Source of the DNA: Arthrobacter pigmenti
GTDB taxonomy: Bacteria; Actinomycetota; Actinomycetes; Actinomycetales; Micrococcaceae
Assembly (NCBI RefSeq): GCF_011927905.1
Contig: NZ_JAATJL010000001.1
Location: 1,984,001 to 2,048,000 of the forward strand
Direction of reading: 5' to 3'
DNA: 64,000 nucleotides
In this document: positions 43,147 to 52,347 of the stretch, one piece after another
Layout of the letters: each line of letters begins with the position of its first letter
Position numbering within the stretch: the stretch's first letter is position 1
Program-made: the position numbers and the translations under genes
The notes under the pieces: model-generated
What the model was told of the DNA's origin: nothing
Databases searched by the model: none
What the model saw: the letters and a program-made list of their open reading frames with translations, nothing else

Positions 43147-46100
43147 TTACACCCGCTGCAATTGATCCACGAAGCGAAGGGTGGAGCCGGTCCGCCCTTT
43201 CAGCACAAGTAGTTGCGCGGGAATTCTCTGTTTGAGTTCGGGAACATGGCTCACGAGTCCAACCACTCTCCCGCCGTCGCGCAGGTTCTCGAGCGCGTCC
43301 ATTACCTGTTCCAGCGACTGCTCATCCAGACTGCCGAATCCTTCATCGACAAAGAGTGTTTCAATGTCCAGGCCCCCGGACTCCTGCTGCACGACATCGG
43401 CCAACCCCAGTGCGAGCGCCAGCGACGCCATGAATGACTCACCCCCGGACAGGGTGGCGGTGTCGCGGCTCGTCCCCGTCCAGTTATCAGTGACGTGGAG
43501 GCCAAGCCCGGACTTTTTGTTCCCCGATTTGGCGTCGCTGTGCACGAGCGCGTACCGGCCGTCCGACATCTGCTGCAGGCGTTCTGTCGCCGCATCTGCA
43601 ACCTGCTCAAGCCTGGCCGCGAGCACGTAGGTGGCAAGGCTCATCTTGTAGAGGTTCTCCCCGTTGCCGCGCGCGGTGTCGGCAACGGACTTGGCGAGCT
43701 GGTGCGCTCGGCGCAGGGGCTCGAGCCGTTCCTCCAGGATCTTCACGCGGTCAGCGTAGGAAGCAAGCTGCACCACTGATTGTTCAAGCAGACCAACGTC
43801 CAGCACCGCCCGTTCCAGCTTGGTTAACGCGTCCTCTTCGCTCCGGGCAGCCGCATCAATGTCCTCGATCCGAGGGACAGCATGACCCTCACGATCCAGA
43901 GCTGCCGCCGAAAGATTTTCCGGGCGCTGGAGCTCGAGCTCAATCCGATGCGCGGTGCTTTCGGCTTCCCTGATTGTCCGCTCTGCTTCGGCCGCCCGAC
44001 CATGCGGCAGCAGCGCATCCCGCACCGCCTGGTCGCGCACGAAACCGCTGTCCGCCAGGCGTGTCTGCAGCGCAGTCTCTGCCGTGGCAAAGGATTCCTG
44101 GGCGTGATCCCGCCTGCTGATAGCAGAACAGACCGCTCCGATGCCTTCCTCCACCTGCCTGAGCGCTGCCACACGTTCCTCGACCGACGAATAGCCTGCA
44201 CGGACTGCGTCCACCCGTAGAGTCAGGGCGGCAGCCTGTTCCCGCAGGGCCGCAATGAGGGACGATTCGCGCGCCTCGCTGCGCACCAGTTCCTGCCGCC
44301 GCGCCTCAAGCTCGGTAAGCCGCCTTTCAAGTTCGAGCTTCTTTGCGGAGAGAGCGGGGAGCCTGGACGCCGATAGTTCCGTCTCGGCCAACTCCTGTTG
44401 GAGCCCGCGGAGGGTTTCCCGCGCGTCCTCCGGATCCAGCGACCCGACGCGTGCTCTAAGGCCCGCCGCCTCAAGCGCAGCGGCATCACGGGCTTTTGAC
44501 GTTTCACGCAGGCGCTGTTCGGCGTGTTCCTGGTCTGTGCGCGCCCGTTCCTCTTCCTCGCGACTCACCAAAGCATGGTCGCCGATGGTCGCAGGTTCCG
44601 GATGCTCTTCGCCGCCGCAGACGGGACACGGATCCCCTTCCCGGAGTCCGGCAGCCAGTTCAGCAGCAGCCTGCTCCAAACGCAGCCGCAATTTCTCGAG
44701 CCAGTGTTCCTTTGCCTCAAGGAACAGCCCCGTGTGAGTTCTGTGCAGGTCTTCCAGGTGCTCCAACGACTGCTCCGCGGTCTCTGCCTTGGAGTGCAGG
44801 GCGAGCCTCCCTGTTACTTCCTCGCACTCGGAGGTCAAACCGACGGCGCGAGCGGATGCTGTCTCAGCAGCGTGGAGGTCAGTTGTGCCCGCTGCGAGTT
44901 CCGCCTCCAGCTCCTCGCGGGTACCAGCGCACCGCCAGGCGTCGGAGGCATGCTCCTCGACTTTCCGCTCTGCGCCGGCGATTCGCGTATGGAGGGCTGC
45001 AAGCTCCCGTTCCTGCGGCTGGGCTGCGAGCGTGGCCGCCAGTTCCTCGCGAATGCGCCTATATGCCGTCTCCAGTCCCTCGAGGCGTTCGTCGCTGAGT
45101 AACTCCGTGAGCTCAGGCACTTCCCTATCCGCCAGCTCGTTCCGGCGCAACCTCGTCACCGCCGAGCGCAGGCTATCCTCCCGGAGCCGCAGTTCCTCCC
45201 CGCACTGGTCCCGTGCCTGCAGTGGCCCTTCGAGGACCTGCGCGCGACGGTGGTTTTCGATCGCCTTCTGTAGCTCGGCCGCTACCAGAAGGTTCTTCCG
45301 GTTACTTTCCGTCTCCGCTAGCAGCCGTTGATACCCCGTGCGGTCCCGACGTTCACCTTCCAGCCGGGATCGTTTCTCAACGGACGCGTCCCGCAGGACT
45401 TTCAGGTCTGCCACCCGTTCGCGGCCCCGCTGTACAGCGGACATCAGGCGGTCCTGCAGAATGATCAGATTGGGCTGCCCAGTCTGGTTCTCTGCCGTTC
45501 CGCCTTCTCCGGGCACGTCCTCACACTCGTCATCCTCCAAACCGTGGCGCCGTACCTCTTCCGTTGCCCTGGCCAGCACTGCATCCAGCTCCCCCTCCGC
45601 CTTCTCCCGGCCTGCAGCCGCCGATGCCGCGTAGTCTGCAAGCAGCTGCTCCACCGTGGAGAACCGGTCAGTGGCGAAGAGCCGCTGCAGAAGCTCAGCC
45701 CGCGTAGCGGCGTCGGCTCGTAGGAAGGCTGCGAACTCCCCCTGGGGCAGCATCACCACCCGGGTGAACTGCTCGCGGTTCATGCCGAGGAGGGCCTGGA
45801 GCTCGGCCCCGGCCTCATCGTTCCGTGTTGAACGGGTGATCCATTCCCCCTCCACGCGCTCACGCAGCAGTGTTTTTGCCTGCTCGGGTGTAGTTCCTTT
45901 TCCACGCTTTGCCGGGCGCTGCCACGCCGGATTCCGAGTGACTTCCAGCCGCCTTGAACCGGCAGAAAATTCGCAGACGACCTCCGGCATCAGGTTCTCA
46001 GGGGCATGATCACTTCGCAGCCTCTTCGCGGTCTGCCGGGCACCCGGCACCGAACCGTAGAGCGCGTAGCAGACGGCGTCGAGCACGCTGGACTTTCCTG

Positions 46101-46215
46101 CCCCGGTTGGGCCGTTCAGCAGGAACAAACCCTGCTCGGTGAGGGCGTCGAAATCAACGTGCTGCCGCTCGGCGAAGGGACCGAACGCCTGAATCTCCAG
46201 CCGATGAATTCTCAT
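43147..46215 (-). CDS. sbcC: Nuclease SbcCD subunit C (SMC-like ATPase)
   Basis: 1022-residue Rad50-type ATPase partner of SbcD, which opens and degrades hairpin and blocked DNA ends. N-terminal HRLEIQAFGPFAE and the Walker A NGPTGAGKSSVLDAVCYALYG; long coiled coils; a zinc hook CPVCGGEE at about residue 540; a C-terminal ABC signature ATLSGGESFMASLALALGLAD and Walker B TLFVDEGFGSLDE. The length is standard. The ATG at 46215 overlaps the sbcD stop by 4 bases (ATGA), so the two are cotranslated. Confidence 0.96.
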   Translation of the reverse strand: MRIHRLEIQAFGPFAERQHVDFDALTEQGLFLLNGPTGAGKSSVLDAVCYALYGSVPGARQTAKRLRSDHAPENLMPEVVCEFSAGSRRLEVTRNPAWQRPAKRGKGTTPEQAKTLLRERVEGEWITRSTRNDEAGAELQALLGMNREQFTRVVMLPQGEFAAFLRADAATRAELLQRLFATDRFSTVEQLLADYAASAAAGREKAEGELDAVLARATEEVRRHGLEDDECEDVPGEGGTAENQTGQPNLIILQDRLMSAVQRGRERVADLKVLRDASVEKRSRLEGERRDRTGYQRLLAETESNRKNLLVAAELQKAIENHRRAQVLEGPLQARDQCGEELRLREDSLRSAVTRLRRNELADREVPELTELLSDERLEGLETAYRRIREELAATLAAQPQERELAALHTRIAGAERKVEEHASDAWRCAGTREELEAELAAGTTDLHAAETASARAVGLTSECEEVTGRLALHSKAETAEQSLEHLEDLHRTHTGLFLEAKEHWLEKLRLRLEQAAAELAAGLREGDPCPVCGGEEHPEPATIGDHALVSREEEERARTDQEHAEQRLRETSKARDAAALEAAGLRARVGSLDPEDARETLRGLQQELAETELSASRLPALSAKKLELERRLTELEARRQELVRSEARESSLIAALREQAAALTLRVDAVRAGYSSVEERVAALRQVEEGIGAVCSAISRRDHAQESFATAETALQTRLADSGFVRDQAVRDALLPHGRAAEAERTIREAESTAHRIELELQRPENLSAAALDREGHAVPRIEDIDAAARSEEDALTKLERAVLDVGLLEQSVVQLASYADRVKILEERLEPLRRAHQLAKSVADTARGNGENLYKMSLATYVLAARLEQVADAATERLQQMSDGRYALVHSDAKSGNKKSGLGLHVTDNWTGTSRDTATLSGGESFMASLALALGLADVVQQESGGLDIETLFVDEGFGSLDEQSLEQVMDALENLRDGGRVVGLVSHVPELKQRIPAQLLVLKGRTGSTLRFVDQLQRV

Positions 46216-47375
46216 GAACCGCTCTCTGCTGCGCGCATGGTGTCGATCATCTCGGCGAAGAGGGCGGCTTCCGCAGAATCGGCCTTCCGCTGACGAACAT
46301 GCTCGAGGAATCCGCAGCAGACCGCGTTGTCATCGGCTGCCTGAGCAATGCGCTGGCTGTAGGTCATCCGGGTGGCGTCATTGCCGGCAGCGGGTTCGAA
46401 CGCCAACACAAGGGCACCCGGGTAGCGCACGCGCAACCGTTCCATCGCTTGCCGTGGCCGCTCGGAGTCGGTGAGCGTAATGTGGCACCACGCGGTTTCG
46501 GCATACCGGTGAACAGGCGTCTCCAGCAGTTCATCGATGGGCCCTTTCAGGATGGCCAGCCGCTTCGGCGGCTCCCAGGAGACCTCCCGTATGCCGGTCA
46601 CCCCGCTCACATCCAGGTCAATGAGCCAAGCCCCCTTGGTGTGACTGGCTTCCGAGAAGGAGTAAGGCAGAGGAGATCCCGAGTAGCGAATGCGGTCGGC
46701 GAGCCGCTGCCTGCCATGGAGATGCCCGAGCGCCACGTAGTCGAACCCGCTGAAAACCTCGAGTGGGACAACCCCGAGATTACCCATGCTGAGCTCACGC
46801 TCGCTATCCGATCCCACGCCACCGCTGGTGAACGTGTGCGCCATGACCACCGAATGCACCGTGCGCGTTTCACGCCGCCTGCCCAGATCCTCCCGAACAC
46901 GGTCCAGTGCAGCAGCGGTTACCGCGGTATGGGTGGGAGCTTCGCAGCCCAACTGATCAGCGACCATACGGGGTTCCAGGTAGGGCAGACCGTAGACAGC
47001 CAGCTCCGCCTCCCCGTCAATCTGAAACAGGGCCGGCCGCGCAATGTCCTCGAGCCGGGTGCGCAGGTGCACTCCGCCCCGTTCGATCAGTTTGCCGCCG
47101 AACCCCAGTCTGACCGCGGAGTCATGATTACCGCTGCTCACCACCACCCGGGCGCCGGCCACCGTAAGCCTTTCCAGGGTTTCATCGAACAGCTCCACTA
47201 CATCCACCGCGGGAAGCGCCCGATCGTAGACATCCCCGGAGACCAGGACAACGTCCACCTCTTCCTCGCGGACCGTCTTCTCCAGTTGATCCACGAAAAG
47301 CTGCTGCGCTTCAAGCATGCCGACACCATGGAAGGAGCGGCCAAGATGCCAGTCGGATGTGTGGAGTAACCTCAT
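46212..47375 (-). CDS. sbcD: Nuclease SbcCD subunit D (Mre11-type)
   Basis: 387-residue metallophosphoesterase nuclease. The motif string LHTSDWHLG (metal-binding Asp and His), VSGDVYDRALP, SSGNHD, HTFTSGG and ALGHLHGRQ follows the Mre11/SbcD pattern. The C-terminal half is a capping domain. TAGCTT lies 6 bases before the ATG at 47375 with no Shine-Dalgarno, so a leaderless mRNA is likely. It forms an operon with sbcC through a 4-base overlap. Confidence 0.96.
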   Translation of the reverse strand: MRLLHTSDWHLGRSFHGVGMLEAQQLFVDQLEKTVREEEVDVVLVSGDVYDRALPAVDVVELFDETLERLTVAGARVVVSSGNHDSAVRLGFGGKLIERGGVHLRTRLEDIARPALFQIDGEAELAVYGLPYLEPRMVADQLGCEAPTHTAVTAAALDRVREDLGRRRETRTVHSVVMAHTFTSGGVGSDSERELSMGNLGVVPLEVFSGFDYVALGHLHGRQRLADRIRYSGSPLPYSFSEASHTKGAWLIDLDVSGVTGIREVSWEPPKRLAILKGPIDELLETPVHRYAETAWCHITLTDSERPRQAMERLRVRYPGALVLAFEPAAGNDATRMTYSQRIAQAADDNAVCCGFLEHVRQRKADSAEAALFAEMIDTMRAAESGS

Positions 47376-47509
47376 GTTTCCAAGCTACCGGGCGCCTCTG
47401 ACAGTTCCGGGCGGCAACGCCGCGCGGGCGCAATAGCGGCTGCTGCCGCCCGCCGTCGCTATAAGCCGAAGCAGCCTCCGGACCACCTCCCAAATGGCGC
47501 AGGGGCAGG

Positions 47510-48526
47510 CTAGCCCTGGCTGTGGCGGGTTTGGCCGGCGTCGTTGTCGTCGTTGTCGTTTCCGTTCGGTTGCGCCGGATCCTCAGGGGAGGAGTCCTCG
47601 AAGAACGTGCGGGCTTCGTCCGTGCCCGTCTCACCGTCGCGCTTCGCCGGAGCGTTGTGCCCCTCGTGGTGGGAAGCAGCCGCCGCAACGGCTGACCCAG
47701 CCACTGCCGGAGCGGCCGGGTGGGTGTCGGGTTCGACGTCGTCGCGTGCGCCGCCGTCGTCGTGGGTCTTTTCAGCGCTGACCCGCTGTCCCAATTCGAC
47801 GCTCCGGTACAGCAGCCCGGCAATGAGCGCACCAAGCAGCGGCGCAACCCAGAAAAGCCACACCTGCTGCAGTGCCAACGGTTCAGCGAACACGGCTGCC
47901 GCGAGCGATCGCGCCGGGTTCAGCCCGCCATTGTCGAGGGGTGCCAGTGCGGTAAGAAGTACCGCGTAGGAGAGGCCGATCGCAAAGGGTGCGGCAGCAC
48001 GGCTAGCCAGCCGCCCGGTGGAGCCAAGCACCACCGCCGTCAGCAGAGCAGTGGCAACCACCTCAACGAGGAGGATGCTTGCCAAGGGGAATGCGTTCGC
48101 CGAGTTCTCCGCATAGCCGTTCGCCGCGGTCGAGAACAGCCCGGCGATCTGGATCTCCTGCGGGTGGGTCGTGAAAATCAGCCAGAAGAAGCTTGCCGCC
48201 GCGAGTGCGCCAACCGTCTGCGCAACAATGAAAGGCAGGACTGCACGCCACGGGGTCTTGCCCGCCATGGCGAGGCCCAGCGTCAGAGCCGGGTTGAAGT
48301 ACCCCCCGGACAGACGGCCGAACGCTGCAATGACAACAAGGAACGCAAGTCCAAAGGCGAAACCTGGACCGAATCCTCCCTGGGGGTTGAGCATTGTGAC
48401 GCCAAAACCCGCCAGAACAATGAAGAATGCCCCGAGCGCCTCGATCAGCGAGCCTGTCAGCAGGCCGGGCTTCGTCTCATCGCGCGCTGCACTGGTGACA
48501 TGGGCTTCGGACCTTGCTTCTTGCAT
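47510..48526 (-). CDS. Aquaporin/glycerol channel (MIP family) with long acidic tail
   Basis: 338 residues, of which about 30-260 form a six-helix MIP channel. The two half-helix motifs are present as FNPALTL and LNPARSL. Arg, not a bulky aromatic filter residue, follows the second NPA, as in all MIPs; water versus glycerol selectivity cannot be told. Unusually, about 85 residues follow the channel: a hydrophilic, Asp/Glu/His-rich tail (e.g. THDDGGARDDVEPDTHPAA, DNDDNDAGQTRH). The ATG at 48526 has AAGGA about 10 bases upstream; longer frames to 49240 run into the opposite gene. Confidence 0.9.
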   Translation of the reverse strand: MQEARSEAHVTSAARDETKPGLLTGSLIEALGAFFIVLAGFGVTMLNPQGGFGPGFAFGLAFLVVIAAFGRLSGGYFNPALTLGLAMAGKTPWRAVLPFIVAQTVGALAAASFFWLIFTTHPQEIQIAGLFSTAANGYAENSANAFPLASILLVEVVATALLTAVVLGSTGRLASRAAAPFAIGLSYAVLLTALAPLDNGGLNPARSLAAAVFAEPLALQQVWLFWVAPLLGALIAGLLYRSVELGQRVSAEKTHDDGGARDDVEPDTHPAAPAVAGSAVAAAASHHEGHNAPAKRDGETGTDEARTFFEDSSPEDPAQPNGNDNDDNDAGQTRHSQG

Positions 48527-48679
48527 GAGATGGAAATCCTTCGGCGTAAGGGGATGTGGCCTGGAGTCAGCTCGCCAACCAGGGAGCAAACTCCCCCAGC
48601 GTTCCATCCGATTCTGGAAATTTCCTGAAGGCGCGCTGACGAGCCTGATCCCGCTCCGCCGGTGCCTAGACTGTTCTCC

Positions 48680-49627
48680 GTGACACAGCCTCCTGAACTC
48701 CGCAGCCGAATCGCCGGATCGCTCCTCGGCGGCGCCCTCGCTGAAGCCTCCACCGCGACCTCGGGCCGTTCCTTCGCCGATGCAACGCAGCTGGCCCTCT
48801 ATACCGTCGACGGCCTGACCGAGGCCCTCGAGTGGGCTAACGACGGCGTTGCCGCGGACGAGACCGCCTGCCTCTGGCTCGCCTACCTGCGCTGGCTTCG
48901 CACCCAGGGCGAGGCGCCGCCGTCGTCCGCTCCGGCCCCTCCTTCCCGTTGGCTCGATCAACAGGAGGTCATGCGGCAACGCCGGAATCCCGACCCTACG
49001 AACCTGAGTTCGCTTGCCGGAGGGCAGATGGGAAGCCGTCAGCGTCCGCTGGCATCCGCCGACGACGGCCCCGGTGCGCTCCAGCGGTCCGCACCCTTCG
49101 GTCTGCTTCCCAACGTTCCGGCGGCGATGATGGAGCGCCTCGCCCTGGACGCAGCCGCTATCACCCACGGTCACCCGGATGCGCAGCACCCGTCCGCCGT
49201 CCTCGCCGGGCTGGTGCATGAGATCGCGATCCGGAAACAACCGCTACCGGACGCCGTGCGAACTGTCGCCGCACAGGCCGAAGCACTGGGTGCCGGAAGC
49301 CTCGCTACGGATCTGCGGGCGCTGGTGACTGATACTGGCAGCGACGACTTGGAACCGCCCGGCCAGAACGCTTCACAGACCCTCTGCACCGCCATTCGGC
49401 TTGCGCTGACAACAGCCCACGACGACGGCGCCGCTTCCTTCAGCGCGCTCCTCACCACCGCAGCCGCGAGTGGTGAAAGCTCGAGAGTCGCCGCCGCACT
49501 GGCCGGCAACATCGTCGGGGCAGTACACGGCATTGACGCACTCCCCCAGGGTGCGATCGACACGTTGGAGGGAGCCGACGTCGTCGTGGAAATGGCGAGC
49601 AGGCTCGCCGCGTCAATCGGCGCCTGA
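48680..49627 (+). CDS. ADP-ribosylglycohydrolase-family protein lacking metal ligands
   Basis: 315 residues from GTG 48680; TAGACT ends 7 bases before it, so a leaderless start is likely (a GTG at 48662 would add six residues). The DraG/ARH fold is recognisable: RIAGSLLGGAL at the N-terminus, RSAPFGLLP, ITHGHPDAQHPSA, and AALAGNIVGAVHGIDALP near the C-terminus. However the metal-binding acidic clusters are not there: the GDA..G position reads GGALAEA, the S-DDT position reads FADAT, and the late G-DTD-S position reads GESSRV. It is therefore probably not an active hydrolase; it may bind ADP-ribose or a partner. It is divergent from the aquaporin gene. Confidence 0.8.
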   Translation: MTQPPELRSRIAGSLLGGALAEASTATSGRSFADATQLALYTVDGLTEALEWANDGVAADETACLWLAYLRWLRTQGEAPPSSAPAPPSRWLDQQEVMRQRRNPDPTNLSSLAGGQMGSRQRPLASADDGPGALQRSAPFGLLPNVPAAMMERLALDAAAITHGHPDAQHPSAVLAGLVHEIAIRKQPLPDAVRTVAAQAEALGAGSLATDLRALVTDTGSDDLEPPGQNASQTLCTAIRLALTTAHDDGAASFSALLTTAAASGESSRVAAALAGNIVGAVHGIDALPQGAIDTLEGADVVVEMASRLAASIGA

Positions 49628-49636
49628 ACCCGCCTG

Positions 49637-50626
49637 CTACTGGCTATTCGCAGGCCAGCGTCCGCCGGTCATCTGCAGGAATTCGGCTTCGGAGAGCACT
49701 TCGATGTTCTGCCCACGGTTGTGCAGCTCCATCACCCGGCGGGCCTTGCCGGTCACCTTGCCGCTCCGCAGGTCCGATGCTACAAAGCCGTTGCCGACCA
49801 CCAGCACCGTGGTCCTGCGGGTTACGGAACTCGCCGGCGAAGCGCCGAGCACAGCCGCCCGCTGCTTTGCCTGGGGCCGCGAGATGCCAAGGTCGCCGGT
49901 GAAGACCACCGTCTGGCCGAACAGCGGGTGCGCCGGATCCGCCGCCGGGTTGGGTGGAGGATTCAGTCCCTCCTCCGGCCATCCCGCCCAGCCGCTTCCG
50001 GGTCCGCGCTGCAACGCCGTCAGGGTAGCCTTCGAAATTTCCGATACGCCCGGTTCATAGGCCTCCAGCCGGGACATCCGCAGCCGGTGACCCGTGACCA
50101 GCTCCTCAACGGAGGCGGATTCCGCGCGTCGGGCAATGTCCACCATGATGCCGGCGCAGGCGCGGGCGTCCTCCACGGCGTCGTGATGATTCACGAGCGG
50201 CACGCCCGCAGCCTCGGCCACGTACGGAAGGGAGTAGGAGACGAGGAAGTAGCTGCGCCGCGAAAGCAGGACGGTGCATGCGTAGTCGTACGCGGGCCCG
50301 GCCTGGTCGGATACCTCAAGCGCTGACCGAATGACCCCGAGGTCAAATGCGGCGTTGTGCGCCACCAGCACGTCGTTACCGATGAATGCCCCGATCTCCG
50401 GGAAAAGCTCTCCAAAGCGGGGTCGGTTCGCAACCATATCCGCTGTGATCCCGTGGATTGCAACGTTGCGGGAATCGAAGCGATCATGTCCCTCGGGCGG
50501 CCGCATCAGCCAGTGTGCTTCTTCGACAATCTTCCCGTCGCGGACTTTACTGAGCCCAACGGCGCACGGCGATCCGCGAAACCCGTTTGCCGTCTCGAAG
50601 TCGATCGCCGTGAACTCAATTCCCAC
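49637..50626 (-). CDS. DEDDh exonuclease with C-terminal BRCT domain
   Basis: 329 residues from GTG 50626 (a GTG at 50635 would add three; TACCGT precedes 50626 by 7 bases). N-terminal DnaQ-type 3'-5' exonuclease: FTAIDFETANG (DxE), VAHNAAFDLGV, and HHDAVEDARA with the catalytic His and Asp. The C-terminal about 80 residues form a BRCT domain (LFGQTVVFTGDLGISRPQAKQRAAVLG, in parts; TTVLVVG). Such fusions resemble a mobile exonuclease with a phosphopeptide or DNA-end binding module, probably in DNA repair. It is convergent with the degenerate ADP-ribosylglycohydrolase. Confidence 0.9.
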   Translation of the reverse strand: MGIEFTAIDFETANGFRGSPCAVGLSKVRDGKIVEEAHWLMRPPEGHDRFDSRNVAIHGITADMVANRPRFGELFPEIGAFIGNDVLVAHNAAFDLGVIRSALEVSDQAGPAYDYACTVLLSRRSYFLVSYSLPYVAEAAGVPLVNHHDAVEDARACAGIMVDIARRAESASVEELVTGHRLRMSRLEAYEPGVSEISKATLTALQRGPGSGWAGWPEEGLNPPPNPAADPAHPLFGQTVVFTGDLGISRPQAKQRAAVLGASPASSVTRRTTVLVVGNGFVASDLRSGKVTGKARRVMELHNRGQNIEVLSEAEFLQMTGGRWPANSQ

Positions 50627-50743
50627 TTCAGACACGGTAGTCGGTGGACCGCCCCCTCCCACGGAGGCGGCGCCGTGTGGCGTTTGAAGAGGAGCGCTTC
50701 CTACCAGCTACGACGACGGCGGCAGGCCGGTCGGCTGCGGCCG

Positions 50744-51430
50744 CTACGGCACCGCCCGCCGGAGGGTGAGGAAGGACCCGCCCGCCAGTGCGAGGGCAAG
50801 CACTGCCAGCCAGCCCGCTACGTTCAGCTGCGTCTGCGAGGCGAGAAACTGTCCCACTTCGGCCCACGCGTTCCGCGAACCCACAATGTACATCCCTGCG
50901 ACCAGCAGGAGTGCCACACCGATTCCCGCGACAAGCATTCCGGTAGCCTGCCACCTCTTGTAGATGGTCGCGGACCAGAATCCGACCAGGAAGAGAGCCA
51001 TCATCGTGGCGAAGTAGAACGCGATCGGCTGATACCAGGGACCGTCGGCAATCCATTCGATGGCGAAGAATCGTCCGTTCATCCCCCACCCGCCGGTGGC
51101 CTGCTCAACGAGGCCCAGAGTCCAAAAGACGACTGCTGTGGTGAGCGCAATCAGTGAAAAGAGCGCAAACGTTCCGACAAAGAAGGTCCGCCGGGTGATG
51201 CTCAGCCCTTGGGAAAAGGGGAAGGTAAGAGTCAGGGCCTGAATGCCCAGCGCGAAGAAGTACCACATGACCGCCTGTGAGCCCCCGGAATACTTCGCTC
51301 CCTCATAGGGAATGAAGGACCAGATGACAAGGGACAACAGGAACGACCCAGCCAGGATGATGATCGGGATACCGATGAAGATCCACCGGTTGGTCAGTTG
51401 CATGCGCATGACCTTGATGACGCGGTTCAT
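50744..51430 (-). CDS. ABC transporter permease (ABC-2 type)
   Basis: 228-residue membrane protein with six hydrophobic segments (first about 17-38, last about 203-221), no signal peptide, and the overall shape of an ABC-2 permease. Its ATG at 51430 overlaps the stop of the ATPase gene by 4 bases, so it is the permease of the downstream-defined YtrA-type operon. Substrate unknown; related units act in drug or peptide stress. Confidence 0.88.
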   Translation of the reverse strand: MNRVIKVMRMQLTNRWIFIGIPIIILAGSFLLSLVIWSFIPYEGAKYSGGSQAVMWYFFALGIQALTLTFPFSQGLSITRRTFFVGTFALFSLIALTTAVVFWTLGLVEQATGGWGMNGRFFAIEWIADGPWYQPIAFYFATMMALFLVGFWSATIYKRWQATGMLVAGIGVALLLVAGMYIVGSRNAWAEVGQFLASQTQLNVAGWLAVLALALAGGSFLTLRRAVP

Positions 51431-52347
51431 TGGGTTACCTCCGAAAAGTGGGCGTCCGCCGTCGTGCTGGGCGCGGTGGAGGCGGCCAGGGTTTTGCGGA
51501 CGATGAGTTGCTGGAGCGAGACCGGGGCGAGCTCCAGCCCCAGGTCGGCGGCAGTCCGGATTTCCTCCTGCGTCAGCGTGCCGAGTGCCGTGACCGAAGC
51601 AAGAGAAGCAAACCTGTCGGTGTGGACCACCTCCTTTGCCCCGAGGAAGTCCGTGACCTTCTCGGCGGAGCCCACGATGGTGAAGGCTGAGCCGCGGATG
51701 GCTTCGGCGTCGTCATTCATAAGGATGCGCCCCTGGTCGATCACGATCACGTGTTCGAGAAGGTTCGCTACCTCGTCGATCAGGTGGGAGGAAAGAATCA
51801 CTGTGCGGGGATGTGCGGAGTAGTCCTCCACAAGCCGGTCGTAGAAGAGTTGGCGGGCCACCGCGTCCAGGCCAAGGTACGGCTCGTCGAAGAAGGTCAG
51901 CTCGGCACGCGAGGCAAGGCCGATGATGACGCCGACAGCGGACAGCTGGCCTCGGGAGAGTTTTTTGATGGTGCGCCGCATCGGCAGCTGGAAATCTTCC
52001 ACCAGCCGGTCCGCAAGCTCCTGGCTCCAGTTCGGGAAGAACAGTGCCGCCGACTTGAATGCGTGAGTCGCATTGAAGGAATCCGGGTACTTCTGCGATT
52101 CACGGATGAAGCAGATCCGGCTGAGGACGCGCTCGTTCTCGTAGGGATCCTCACCGAAAACCCGTACCTGTCCTGACGTGGCGAAACCTTGCGCGGTCAG
52201 AATCGACATGAGCGTTGTCTTTCCCGCACCGTTGCGCCCCAGAAGGCCATAAATACGGTTGGGCTCGAGCGCGAGAGTCACGTCCTGCAGCGCTTCGAAT
52301 TTCCGGTACCGCTTGGTGACGCCCTGGATGTCGATGATGGTGCTCAC
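51427..52347 (-). CDS. ABC transporter ATP-binding protein
   Basis: 306-residue ATPase: Walker A GLLGRNGAGKTTLM, Q-loop region around ICFIRES, signature KLSRGQLSAVG (a variant of LSGGQ), Walker B LTFFDEPYLGLD, and switch His in ILSSHLIDE. It overlaps the regulator stop and the permease start by 4 bases on either side, forming the operon GntR-ATPase-permease. The C-terminal region after the switch is longer than usual and may regulate the ATPase. Confidence 0.93.
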   Translation of the reverse strand: MSTIIDIQGVTKRYRKFEALQDVTLALEPNRIYGLLGRNGAGKTTLMSILTAQGFATSGQVRVFGEDPYENERVLSRICFIRESQKYPDSFNATHAFKSAALFFPNWSQELADRLVEDFQLPMRRTIKKLSRGQLSAVGVIIGLASRAELTFFDEPYLGLDAVARQLFYDRLVEDYSAHPRTVILSSHLIDEVANLLEHVIVIDQGRILMNDDAEAIRGSAFTIVGSAEKVTDFLGAKEVVHTDRFASLASVTALGTLTQEEIRTAADLGLELAPVSLQQLIVRKTLAASTAPSTTADAHFSEVTQ

